64,000 nt of DNA from Clostridia bacterium (lineage in GTDB: Bacteria > Bacillota > Clostridia > Lachnospirales > Lachnospiraceae), in contig CAJTHL010000007.1 in the NCBI GenBank assembly GCA_910576205.1, forward strand, positions 62,001 through 126,000, given 5' to 3'. The translations under genes and the position numbers were made by a program. Positions 41,452 to 49,897 of the stretch are shown here, piece after piece. Position 1 is the first letter of the stretch; each line of letters opens with the position of its first letter. Under the pieces are notes generated by a model. It ran no database searches. It saw only the letters and a program-made list of their open reading frames with translations, and was not told where the DNA came from.

Positions 41452-43857
41452 TCAGAACCCTAAGCCGCTTAAATAGCTGCTCTGGGAATTCATCTGGGAA
41501 ATCAGTGTCTCAAGCTGTGTAAACTGTTTGATATAGCGGTCCTGCTCGGAAGACAGACGCATTTTCAAGGTCTCCAGCATCTTGTCAATATCATTCATCT
41601 GGGACAGAATCTCATTATCCAGCACACTGGTGGGAGACTTGGTAGAACCGGCCTTCTCAATCAGAATACCCTTGGTGTCGCCGTAAAGGCCCACATACTT
41701 GTTCATGGTATTTTTCAGATTAGTGGCAAATCCGTCCCTGGCTCCTGTAGCCGCGTTTGCTGTCTTTGTGAACGCCTCCCGTACACCCTCCAGGTTTGTC
41801 TGAAGGGCGGCTTTCAGCTTATTCTCATCCAGAGAAAGCTTTCCGTTGTCTGTCCAGGAGCTGGACACGGTAAGCCCGAATTCCTTCATCATGAACTGAT
41901 CTTCAGCGCTTAAAGTAAAGCGAAGATCTGACGCCAGCCCCCGAAGCTCGCTGGATCCGAAAAGGATTCCCTCTTTTGCCTTATTCTCCCAGAGCTCGAT
42001 CTCCTTCTCGGACATCTCAGACTTCTGGTCTGCTGTCAGAGGATAGTAGTCCCGGTCCGGCCTGGTGCTCATCTGCTTGTTTACCAGGTCTACAATCTCA
42101 TTGTACTCTTTTACCAGATCAGAGATGGCAGTTACAATCTTTTCGGTATCCACGTTGGAAGTGAAGGTAATCTCCTCTGCCTCCTTGTCCCTTACCGTGT
42201 TTCCGCTGCCGTCATCTTTATATCCAAAGGTTCCCTTTAAGGAAACGTTCAGTCCCTCCAGGTCGAAGTTGTTGCTTCCCCGGACAATCTCGATCTCCTC
42301 GTCGGAGCCTGCATATTTAACCATGGCTATGGCATCCTGACCGGCCGTCACAGAAACACTGGCTCCACTGGCAGAAGAGTCCGCTGTATCAATGTTTTTG
42401 CTGCCGAACAGAAGCTCTGCGCCGCTTCCGGACATTTTAATGTTTCCGCCCGTTCCGTCCTCCTTGGAGGTCATGACAAATTTATCCGCTGTGGACAGAT
42501 AGGAAATCGTTACACCGGCATCCGAATCGTTTATCTTCTTCATGATGTCGTTCATGGTATCGTTTTCCGTAAATTTGATCTCCACATTGTTTATCTTTAA
42601 ACTGTAGTTTCCATCTGCATCTGGCTTCACACTGGATGCCAGCCCGGAATCCTTCAGACTTGCCGACAGATTTATCCGGTTGGATTCTCCCGCAGCGATT
42701 CCCAGACCACCGTTTTTGCCCATTAAAACTGCACTTCCACCGGTGACGGTCAGCGTAGAGCTCTTATCCTCTTCCCCACTGCCTCCTGGCTTTGTAGTCT
42801 TAAAGGTCAGCTGTTTCTTTCCATCCGTGGTATCCTTCAGGTCAACCGTTACCCTTCCCTTGCCGAAGCTTGAGTCAAGCTGATCCTGCAATGCCTCTTG
42901 TACATATTTCAGCTGCTCTTCGCCGGTAGCCCCGTTCTTTTTGATCTCATCCGCCGTAGGAAGCTTGATGGTCTTGCTGGTGCCGTTATAGTTAAAGGTC
43001 AGCTGCTTGCCTCCCATACGTGTAGCAAAATCCTGATCCTCGGAAAGCTTCGCCCCATCAATCTTTATAAGCGCCGGTCCATCTCCGGTAAGCTCGGTAT
43101 CCTCCTCTATTCCCATCTGCTCCAGGGCAGTGCCGCCTGTGATGCTGACCTTATTTCCCATTCCGGTTTCCAGACCAAAGGTAAGGTCATCGCCTATATA
43201 GCCTGCCTTCACAAACTCTGACAGCTTATAGGTCTTGTTGCCAAGCTTCACATCCACCTTACTGGCAGCCTCATTGATGGCCTTTGCCACTGACTGGGCA
43301 TCCGTCAGGTCTCCGTCTCCATAAGGGATATCAATGGTATAGCTTGTATCGCCGATGGAGACCTCAATATTCTTCCCACCCAGCGTGCTCATCTTTACAT
43401 TGCCCAGATCAATGCCACCTGTTTTCAGCGTTCTGTCTGAGATTGCACTGCTGTTGGATACGCTGGCGTTTTTCGCAAGCTGCTTAATGGCGGTGATGGC
43501 TACATTTGCCGCCTTGTTGGAGGAACCGCTTACGGAAACATATTTGCTGTTTATTCCGTTTACTATTGTGCTGGCAGCCCCCCACAGGCTGTCGCTGAAC
43601 AGGTTAGTGCCGGATGTCAGGGTAGACGTATATTTATCCGCAAACGCAATCATCTTATCGCTGATCTCGCGGTAAGCATCCATCTGCCACTGTAAGGTGG
43701 TCTTATCCTTCTCCTTTTTGTTGATCTTCGTCTGGGTTCCCGCTGTCATACCCTCGATCAGCGTATCCCTGTCCAATCCGCTGGCAAGTCCGCCGTAGCC
43801 CCGCAGACTACCGAGCGCACTGTTTGTTGATGAACTAAGACTGCTAATGCTGGCCAT
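41452..43857 (-). CDS. fliD: Flagellar hook-associated protein 2 (filament cap) FliD
   Basis: Cap protein at the tip of the filament that folds flagellin subunits into place; exported through the flagellar type III system. 801 residues, longer than the usual 450-700, mainly through extended outer D2/D3 domains (about 250-560) with repeated VSITGGTALEQMGI-like beta-rich units. The N-terminus GYGGLASGLDRDTLIEGMTAGTQTKINK and the C-terminus with ISDLVKEYNEIVDLVNKQ and QFTQLETLISQMNSQSSYLSGLGF are the coiled-coil ends that insert into the filament. It is first in the fliD-fliS-fliT-like operon with a sigma-28 promoter. The start follows AAAGGAGAG. Confidence 0.92.
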   Translation of the reverse strand: MASISSLSSSTNSALGSLRGYGGLASGLDRDTLIEGMTAGTQTKINKKEKDKTTLQWQMDAYREISDKMIAFADKYTSTLTSGTNLFSDSLWGAASTIVNGINSKYVSVSGSSNKAANVAITAIKQLAKNASVSNSSAISDRTLKTGGIDLGNVKMSTLGGKNIEVSIGDTSYTIDIPYGDGDLTDAQSVAKAINEAASKVDVKLGNKTYKLSEFVKAGYIGDDLTFGLETGMGNKVSITGGTALEQMGIEEDTELTGDGPALIKIDGAKLSEDQDFATRMGGKQLTFNYNGTSKTIKLPTADEIKKNGATGEEQLKYVQEALQDQLDSSFGKGRVTVDLKDTTDGKKQLTFKTTKPGGSGEEDKSSTLTVTGGSAVLMGKNGGLGIAAGESNRINLSASLKDSGLASSVKPDADGNYSLKINNVEIKFTENDTMNDIMKKINDSDAGVTISYLSTADKFVMTSKEDGTGGNIKMSGSGAELLFGSKNIDTADSSASGASVSVTAGQDAIAMVKYAGSDEEIEIVRGSNNFDLEGLNVSLKGTFGYKDDGSGNTVRDKEAEEITFTSNVDTEKIVTAISDLVKEYNEIVDLVNKQMSTRPDRDYYPLTADQKSEMSEKEIELWENKAKEGILFGSSELRGLASDLRFTLSAEDQFMMKEFGLTVSSSWTDNGKLSLDENKLKAALQTNLEGVREAFTKTANAATGARDGFATNLKNTMNKYVGLYGDTKGILIEKAGSTKSPTSVLDNEILSQMNDIDKMLETLKMRLSSEQDRYIKQFTQLETLISQMNSQSSYLSGLGF

Positions 43858-43971
43858 ATTAATCTCTCCTTTTCTATGTCTGTGCTATATTTCGATCGAT
43901 TTCCGTTCAGCGTGATTTAACATTCCTTTATGGTCTGGCTGAACTGTTTTTATAAAATTCTCTGTACTTAT

Positions 43972-43998
43972 TTATCGGCATATAGTATACTTTAGTTA
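43972..43998 (-). promoter_or_regulatory. sigma-28 promoter of fliD
   Basis: On the minus strand: TAAC (43998-43995), 15-base spacer, perfect GCCGATAA (43979-43972), 115 bases before the fliD start. This is the cleanest sigma-28 box in the window, in keeping with FliD being a class-3 product. It overlaps the upstream region of the divergent ParA gene. Confidence 0.75.
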
Positions 43999-44036
43999 AT
44001 ACCAGAATTTATTTTTTAGAAACGGAGGAATTCATT

Positions 44037-44828
44037 TTGGCTACAATCATTGCACTTACAAATCAGAAGGGCGGGGTTGGAAAGACCACGACTTCAAGTG
44101 CTCTGGCAGCCGGACTTACCAGAGAAAACAATCGGGTACTTGGTATAGACCTGGATCCACAGGGTAATTTTGGATTCAGTCTGGGCCTTGATATCGAGGA
44201 CTGCAAAAACATCTATGATGTGTTTAAATACAAACTTCCCATTGAGGAGGCTATCCAGTCCACGGACTATTGTGATATTGTCACTTCCAATATCCTTCTC
44301 AGCGGGGCGGAACTGGAGTTTAACTCTTTTGGCCGGGAGCTTATGCTGAAACGGACGCTGCGGTTTGTGGAAAACCGCTATGACTACATTATTATCGATA
44401 CCCCGCCGGCCTTAAATGTCCTGACCATGAACGCCTACGCGGCCTCTGATTACCTGATTATCCCCATGGCTGCAGAAATATTAAGCATTGTGGGCGTTTC
44501 CCAGATCAAGGAAACCATCAACAGCGTCCAGGAAACCGTCAATCCCAATCTCCACGTGCTGGGAATCCTGCTGACTAAATATAATAAGCGGACGATTCTG
44601 GCCCGTGAAGTAAAGGAAATGGCCAACCAGATTGCGGCGCAGATAGAAACCTCGGTATTTAAAACCCAGATCCGGCCCAGTGTCACCATTGCCGAGGCGC
44701 CTGCTCACGGAGAAAGTATTTATGAGTATTCTCCCCGCTCCAATCCTTCTGTTGACTACCAGGCCTTTGTCAAGGAAGTGTTAGCAAAGATCAGACAACA
44801 GGAGGTTTCCCATGGCACGCAAAAGTAA
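44037..44828 (+). CDS. ParA/Soj-type ATPase
   Basis: 263 residues, starting at a TTG at 44037 with CGGAGG before it. The deviant Walker A NQKGGVGKTTT (signature Lys 11, catalytic Lys 16), DLDPQGN and DYIIIDTPPALN are those of Soj/ParA. It has no N-terminal DQA-type activation motif of FlhG and no helix-turn-helix domain of plasmid ParA. The C-terminus is not an obvious MinD-type membrane helix. It lies divergent from fliD and 17 bases overlap its downstream partner, a ComFB-domain protein. Neither a ParB gene nor parS-like repeats are adjacent. The likely role is positioning of a protein complex, possibly chemoreceptor or flagellar. Replicon partition is less likely in this context. Confidence 0.85.
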   Translation: MATIIALTNQKGGVGKTTTSSALAAGLTRENNRVLGIDLDPQGNFGFSLGLDIEDCKNIYDVFKYKLPIEEAIQSTDYCDIVTSNILLSGAELEFNSFGRELMLKRTLRFVENRYDYIIIDTPPALNVLTMNAYAASDYLIIPMAAEILSIVGVSQIKETINSVQETVNPNLHVLGILLTKYNKRTILAREVKEMANQIAAQIETSVFKTQIRPSVTIAEAPAHGESIYEYSPRSNPSVDYQAFVKEVLAKIRQQEVSHGTQK

Positions 44829-45690
44829 TAAAACGGCACATGTATTAAATTTGCTGGCCGGGCAGAATCCCGGCGAAGATACCGAAAACGAAACAGCGGC
44901 TGTCCAGACGGAAGAGGAAACTGCCGCTGTCGCCTCTGAGGGCCCGGAAGCTGCGCCTCCTGCGCCCACGGCCATTTCCACCCAGAGTACACAGCCTGCC
45001 CCGGACATGCCCTCCAATATCTCTATTATAGATAATGGGACGGAGAAAGACCCCGTGGCTGAGAAAATACGCGAAGAGCTTATGAAAAGCCTGGATGAGG
45101 AATCCGCCCAGCCGGAACCAGAGCCACAGCCGGAAGGAGCTTCGGCATATACAGAGACTCCTCCTATGTCGCAGGATCCGGAGCCGCTGGCAGTGCCGGG
45201 AGAACCCCCGGTACACACGGAAGCTCCTCCTGTGTCGCAGGATCCGGAACCCCTGGCGGAACAGAAGGAAGCAGCCGTGCTTAAAGAAGAGCCTCTTATG
45301 AAACCGGAGCCGGAAGCTGCTCCCGCACAGAAAGAGGAGCCTCCCGTGGAACCAGCGCCAGAGCCACAGCCAGGACCGGAGGAAATCCTGGACCTCAAAG
45401 AAACGCCGCCCCCAGAACCAGAGCCGGATTATGTTATGCTCAATATCATGAAGGAGATCGTGGAGGACAAAATCATCTACTTTATGAAGCAGTTCGAGGT
45501 CTGCACCTGCGAAAAGTGTAAGGCGGATACCATTGCCCTCACCTTAAACGGGCTTCCCGCCAAATATAAGATTGTGGAAAAAGCCGCGGCTGCGCCCCTT
45601 GTCAGCTTTTATGCCAGCCGCCTTATCAGTCAGATTACAGTGGAGGCGTTGAAGGCCTGCACCCAGGTAAGGGATAATCCCCGACATTAA
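44812..45690 (+). CDS. Pro/Glu-rich protein with C-terminal ComFB domain; putative ParA partner
   Basis: 292 residues in three parts. The first 18 are basic and helical: MARKSNKTAHVLNLLAG, like the short activator peptides at ParB N-termini. Residues about 20-200 are disordered and rich in Pro, Glu and Ala, with two copies of the unit SQDPEPLA in an imperfect tandem block. Residues about 205-290 are a ComFB domain: YVMLNIMKEIVEDKI, then CTCEKCKADTIALTLNGLPAKY with a Cys cluster (C-x-C-x-x-C) and a C-terminal helix. The gene overlaps the ParA stop by 17 bases, so they are translated as a pair. ComFB proteins in cyanobacteria bind cyclic dinucleotides. Starts after CAGGAGGTTTCCC. Confidence 0.8.
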   Translation: MARKSNKTAHVLNLLAGQNPGEDTENETAAVQTEEETAAVASEGPEAAPPAPTAISTQSTQPAPDMPSNISIIDNGTEKDPVAEKIREELMKSLDEESAQPEPEPQPEGASAYTETPPMSQDPEPLAVPGEPPVHTEAPPVSQDPEPLAEQKEAAVLKEEPLMKPEPEAAPAQKEEPPVEPAPEPQPGPEEILDLKETPPPEPEPDYVMLNIMKEIVEDKIIYFMKQFEVCTCEKCKADTIALTLNGLPAKYKIVEKAAAAPLVSFYASRLISQITVEALKACTQVRDNPRH

Positions 45691-45737
45691 AAATATTCTT
45701 TAGTCTAAGGCTGCAATTTGCCGCTTTAGGTTTTAAA

Positions 45738-45773
45738 AAAATGAGGCCCTGCAACAGCTGTAGGCCTCATTTT
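45738..45773. terminator. Bidirectional intrinsic terminator
   Basis: 11-bp perfect arms, AAAATGAGGCC (45738-45748) and its complement (45763-45773), with A- and T-runs on the two sides. It ends the ParA/ComFB transcript and the opposing flagellar-chemotaxis operon. Confidence 0.85.
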
Positions 45774-45792
45774 ACGGTTCCTGTTTTCTATT

Positions 45793-47070
45793 CTATTTTT
45801 CTGCCTCTTCCTCTTGTATCTCAGACGGTTCCACCGTATCCGTAAGTCCTTCCCAGATACTGTTAACCTCCTCTACACAGTCAATATATACCTGTGCCAG
45901 AATGTTGGTGGGCAGATTCAAGTCCGCGGACAACGTCTTAATCTGTTTCCAGTCGGCCTTCTCATAGGAAAGCACCATGTCAAACATCTTTCCGGCTCTT
46001 CCCGTGTGCTGGATCATTGCCTCTTTGATTTCATCCTCAATGGGAATCTCAGCCAGAATCTCCTCCAGGGTTGCGTCAATAATGTATTCCAGTGCAGAGA
46101 ACATACCCATCATATAGGCGTCCGACCTGGACATGGGCATGGGCCGGATATTGACCACCAGCTTGGACGCAAAGGTTGCCCGCAGGAAAGAAAGCTTTAG
46201 TACCTCCTGGGCGCCTGCGGTCATCTCCTGGCTGCTCTCAAAGCTTAGGAGGTATACCCATTGCTTCAGCTGGTTGAGGCCTACCGTAATCAGAGCCTGG
46301 TGAATAGACGAGGTTTTACGGCGGGATGCAAAGTACGCGGAATTTGCCAGCTTCAGAAGGGAGTAAGTCAGAGACGCGTCACGGCTCAGAATCAGCTCGA
46401 TCTCATCCAGGCTGGGCTCCTCCTTGGTAACCTCAATGATAAGCTGGTACAGGTTTCCCTGCAGATATTCCATTTTGTTCATCTTGGTAACCATTCCCTC
46501 GGATACATACTGGCCTTCCACAAAATCCGCCTGATGCTTTATGGCAAGCTCGTACTGTTCCTTTGTATCCACATTGTAGATAATGCAGGACTTCTGGAAG
46601 CCGTGTGCCATCTGAATCATATTGTCCAGTGCGTCCACGTCCTTCTGTGTGTTGACATTGGACATATTGATCCGGATGTAGTCCATATGCTCCAGCATAC
46701 TGAAATATTTGGGTGTAAACTGGAAATTATTGATGGCAAAGTGATACCCTTCCTTGCGGTAATTTCCAATCATCACTGCAGCCAGGGGATGGATAATCAG
46801 ATTCTCCTCAATTTGAATCACAATCTTGTCTTTGTCCAGCATTTTCGCGGTATTGCGGAACAGCAGGGAAGGCGTAAACGTCATAAAGGTCTGCTTTTCC
46901 CTGAAAATCTTGCTGGTATTCTCCATCAGAAACCCGGCTATGGTATTGGCTGTACTGGTCTCTGAATTGTTGTACAGGCTATCGTCATCCTCCTGGAACA
47001 TCAGCTCATAGCCTATCACCTGGTCGGATTTTATTTCCTTGATGGCCTTTCTTACAACGCACTTATCCAT
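45793..47070 (-). CDS. EAL-HDOD (YuxH-like) domain protein
   Basis: 425 residues from the ATG at 47070, which overlaps the CheV stop by eight bases; the longer frame lies inside cheV. The N-terminal half is a degenerate EAL domain: the signature is YELMF instead of E-A-L-x-R, and catalytic acidic positions downstream are not preserved (for example INMSNVNTQKD). So cyclic-di-GMP hydrolysis is unlikely; binding is possible. The second half is an HDOD domain (DEIELILSRDASLTYSLLKLANSA). Such proteins take part in two-component and second-messenger pathways. It is the last gene of the flagellar operon, followed by a bidirectional terminator. Confidence 0.85.
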   Translation of the reverse strand: MDKCVVRKAIKEIKSDQVIGYELMFQEDDDSLYNNSETSTANTIAGFLMENTSKIFREKQTFMTFTPSLLFRNTAKMLDKDKIVIQIEENLIIHPLAAVMIGNYRKEGYHFAINNFQFTPKYFSMLEHMDYIRINMSNVNTQKDVDALDNMIQMAHGFQKSCIIYNVDTKEQYELAIKHQADFVEGQYVSEGMVTKMNKMEYLQGNLYQLIIEVTKEEPSLDEIELILSRDASLTYSLLKLANSAYFASRRKTSSIHQALITVGLNQLKQWVYLLSFESSQEMTAGAQEVLKLSFLRATFASKLVVNIRPMPMSRSDAYMMGMFSALEYIIDATLEEILAEIPIEDEIKEAMIQHTGRAGKMFDMVLSYEKADWKQIKTLSADLNLPTNILAQVYIDCVEEVNSIWEGLTDTVEPSEIQEEEAEK

Positions 47071-47986
47071 GATTGTTCTTCGTCCTTTCCAGCAATGTAT
47101 CAATTACCTCCACCAGGTGCTTGATTTCCGGCTTGGAAAGCTGTTCGTCCGCACCCAGCTGTTTTCCCTTCAGATGCATTTCTTCATTAATTAAGGAGGA
47201 GAAAATAATTAAGGGAAGCTTCTTTAAGATGTCGTCAGTTTTTACGAGCTTGGTAAGCCTGTGACCATCCATCTCCGGCATTTCAATATCTGTAATAATC
47301 AGACCCACCTCAGAGAACAGGTCGGGCACATGCTTTACGCCCTGCAGGAAATCCCATGCTTCCTTACCATTGTTGAAACACTTGATATTTGTAAATCCGG
47401 CCCTCCGCAAAGACTCCTGAATCATGGTAGACAACAGAACCGAATCCTCCGCCAGCACAATGGGAGTATCGTTGCGGCTCCTCTCTCCCAGCTTCTCAAT
47501 ATCGGACATCTGGATACCCGTCTCGGGGGCAATTTCCGTAACGATTTTCTCAAAGTCCAGAATAGTAACCAGTTCATTGTTGCACTGGGCAATACCTGTG
47601 GAAACGCCTTCTTTTCCGTTGCTGACCGTGTCGTCGGGTTTCTGGATATCCTTCCAGGAAATTCTGCTGATTCCCACCACGCTATGTACGCGGAAAGCAA
47701 TATGCAGCTTGTTAAAATTGGTGACAATAAAAAGATCCCTGGGATGTTTCTCGCAACTGATACCCATAAGGTATTTGGGAAGATCTACCACTGTAAGCAA
47801 AATGTCCCGTGGCTTGAAAATGCCTTCCACAGCCTCATGCGCGTGAGGAATAGGCTTCACCTTATCCGACATCATAATCTCTTTCACCTTCGCCACATTG
47901 ATGCCGTACAGCTCTCCGTTGATGGTAAACTGCATTACCTCAATCTCATTTGTCCCCGATTCCAATAAAATTTCTGTTTCCGCCAT
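47063..47986 (-). CDS. cheV: Chemotaxis protein CheV (CheW-receiver fusion)
   Basis: 307 residues with a CheW-like adaptor domain (about 12-155) linked to a response-regulator receiver domain (175-300). The phosphoacceptor is D233 in LIITDIEMPEMDG, and the acidic pair is E180/D181. CheV couples receptors to CheA and can be phosphorylated to tune adaptation, as in B. subtilis. It lies 45 bases after cheD and overlaps the next gene start. CheA, CheW, CheB and CheR are not in the window. Confidence 0.93.
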   Translation of the reverse strand: MAETEILLESGTNEIEVMQFTINGELYGINVAKVKEIMMSDKVKPIPHAHEAVEGIFKPRDILLTVVDLPKYLMGISCEKHPRDLFIVTNFNKLHIAFRVHSVVGISRISWKDIQKPDDTVSNGKEGVSTGIAQCNNELVTILDFEKIVTEIAPETGIQMSDIEKLGERSRNDTPIVLAEDSVLLSTMIQESLRRAGFTNIKCFNNGKEAWDFLQGVKHVPDLFSEVGLIITDIEMPEMDGHRLTKLVKTDDILKKLPLIIFSSLINEEMHLKGKQLGADEQLSKPEIKHLVEVIDTLLERTKNNHG

Positions 47987-48031
47987 ATGTAGTTCCCTCC
48001 TTCATATCCTCTTACTGTGCCTGCCTATATC

Positions 48032-48514
48032 TCATAAGCGCAACTCTGGTCTTCCAAATGTCTTAATGAGTACCATGCCTGTCTGTAAATCTATGGACAT
48101 GGTTCTTGCATAATTGGCGCCGGTGTCCTCCTTGAGAACACGGATCCCCTCCTGGGCCAGCACCCGCTTTACAGACTGGGCGTTTCTGTCGCCAATGTTT
48201 CCCAGAGAACTTCCGCCCTTCATATCGAACATCTTGGCGCCTCCGGCAATCTTGGCCGTCAGTCTCCGCTTATCCGCACCATAGGCATAGAGCTTGCGAA
48301 ATGTCTCCCTAAGGCCTGTGTCCGCATATTTAAAAATATTACTGTCCGCAATATTCCCTTTCTCTGGAAGCATAATATGTACAAGGGCTCCCAGCTTTAT
48401 CATTGGGTCATACAAAGCGATTCCGATACAGGAGCCCAGAGCATAGGTGATGATCGTCCCCTCCTGTCTGCCAAGCTTCATGTCCCCAATTCCCACAACC
48501 AATTGTTTTCCCAT
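48032..48514 (-). CDS. cheD: Chemoreceptor glutamine deamidase CheD
   Basis: 160 residues. The catalytic triad T23, C29 and H46 is visible in IITYALGSC and GALVHIMLP, with the same spacing as T. maritima CheD. It deamidates receptor glutamines and binds CheC to control receptor sensitivity. Its start overlaps the cheC stop by one base, the usual coupled pair. Confidence 0.92.
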   Translation of the reverse strand: MGKQLVVGIGDMKLGRQEGTIITYALGSCIGIALYDPMIKLGALVHIMLPEKGNIADSNIFKYADTGLRETFRKLYAYGADKRRLTAKIAGGAKMFDMKGGSSLGNIGDRNAQSVKRVLAQEGIRVLKEDTGANYARTMSIDLQTGMVLIKTFGRPELRL

Positions 48515-49134
48515 TAGATATCCGCAACTCCCAACTTCTTCATAAGGAAATTCAACGATTCTACATCGGGCAGCAGCATCAGTTCTCCTTTCAGCTGTGT
48601 GTCGCCGATAAGAAATTCACCTTGAATCATCAGCAGCTTATCCGTGCTGTAGCCAAACATAGCGATGGGAACGCTTAAGATTCCCCCCAGCATATTTACC
48701 GCCACAGAGGGCACAGACAGGCCTACCTCAATGTTTGCCAGCTTTGTGATCGCATTAATGTAGGAAGATATGATAATATTTCCTGTCTCTTCCAATGCGG
48801 AGGCTGACAGCTCGTCTATTTGGCTGAAATCCTCTATATATTTTCCCACAAGACGGGCCAGAATGGCATTGATAAAGTCCAGCTTCAGCATGTAAAGCAT
48901 AATTCCATTGATATCACCGCTCATTTCCACCAGAACAGCCGCTATAATTTCCTCCGGATCTCCAATGGAAGCAATGGCCTCGTTGTAACCCGCCAGGGAA
49001 ACTCTTGGAAGCTTCATGCTCACCTGGACGCCCAGTACCTGGGACAATGCCGTGGCCGCATTTCCGATTCCGATACTTCCAATCTCCCGGAACACATCCA
49101 GCTCCATTGCGTTCATATCCTCATAACTCTTCAT
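48514..49134 (-). CDS. cheC: CheY-P phosphatase CheC
   Basis: 206 residues. Two copies of the E-x-x-x-N signature are present: FREIGSIGIGNAATAL near the N-terminus and ALEETGNIIISSYI in the middle, so both active sites look usable. It dephosphorylates CheY-P and is stimulated by CheD. It follows the second rod gene by 19 bases. Confidence 0.92.
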   Translation of the reverse strand: MKSYEDMNAMELDVFREIGSIGIGNAATALSQVLGVQVSMKLPRVSLAGYNEAIASIGDPEEIIAAVLVEMSGDINGIMLYMLKLDFINAILARLVGKYIEDFSQIDELSASALEETGNIIISSYINAITKLANIEVGLSVPSVAVNMLGGILSVPIAMFGYSTDKLLMIQGEFLIGDTQLKGELMLLPDVESLNFLMKKLGVADI

Positions 49135-49153
49135 CCTTTACCTGCCTTTCCTT

Positions 49154-49873
49154 TTACCGGAGCGCATTAACTGTCTGTACCACCTCGTCTGAGGTCTGAA
49201 CCATCTTCAGCGCATAGGTGTATGCCCTCTGGGTTTCAATCATCCTCACCAGCTCATTTGCCATATCTACGTTGGACATCTCAAGGGATTTCTGCAGGGG
49301 CTGTGCATCCTGTAAAATAGGATTTCCGTTTTTTGCCACTGGCACAAACTCGTTATCACCCACGCTCTGCATGCCGTTCTTAATGGCAAAATCAAAAATG
49401 GCTGGCATGTTTTCCACATCATTTTCCCCATACTCATCCTTTATCCCCCGGATGGGATTCCGGTTGGCATCCAGCACCAGATTGCCGGCATCGTTTACCA
49501 GATAAAAGGTGTCTCCCCGGAGAGAAAGACTGAACCGGCCGTTTCTTGTGTAGGTGATCTCATTTGACACCGGGTTGCGCAGCATAAAGAAGCCGTCCTC
49601 CAGGATCGCGAAATCGTATACCCGCTCCGTATTCTCAAATCCGGAAGGAGAAAAATCCGTGTCCGTCTTTTCCATGTAAATCCCCGTGCCTGCCTGAATG
49701 GTAGTCTCATCGCCGTTATAATTGTTGAGATTATAGTACAGCAGGTCTGTAAACACTGCATTTTTACTCTTATATCCGTAGTTGTTGATATTCGCCAGGT
49801 TGTTTCCAACTACTCCCAGCTTTTCCATCTGTCCCGCCGCCCCCAGGGCAGCCGTATAAAATGATGAATACAT
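49154..49873 (-). CDS. Flagellar hook-basal body rod protein (FlgG/FlgF family)
   Basis: 239-residue rod protein exported by the flagellar secretion system. The N-terminal rod motif is LGVVGNNLANINNYGYKSKNAVF; the C-terminal motif is LEMSNVDMANELVRMIETQRAYTYALKMVQTSDEVVQ, which is closer to FlgG than to FlgF. In Bacilli the equivalent pair is FlhO/FlhP. It lies 24 bases after its paralogue and 19 before cheC. The middle domain is short. Confidence 0.85.
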   Translation of the reverse strand: MYSSFYTAALGAAGQMEKLGVVGNNLANINNYGYKSKNAVFTDLLYYNLNNYNGDETTIQAGTGIYMEKTDTDFSPSGFENTERVYDFAILEDGFFMLRNPVSNEITYTRNGRFSLSLRGDTFYLVNDAGNLVLDANRNPIRGIKDEYGENDVENMPAIFDFAIKNGMQSVGDNEFVPVAKNGNPILQDAQPLQKSLEMSNVDMANELVRMIETQRAYTYALKMVQTSDEVVQTVNALR

Positions 49874-49897
49874 ACTGTTCTCCTTTTCTTTCCCTCA

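Noticed and set aside
44037..44828. ParA-type ATPase as FlhG (YlxH)
   Set aside because: It lacks the N-terminal FlhF-activating motif, is divergent from the flagellar operon and pairs with a ComFB protein rather than FlhF.
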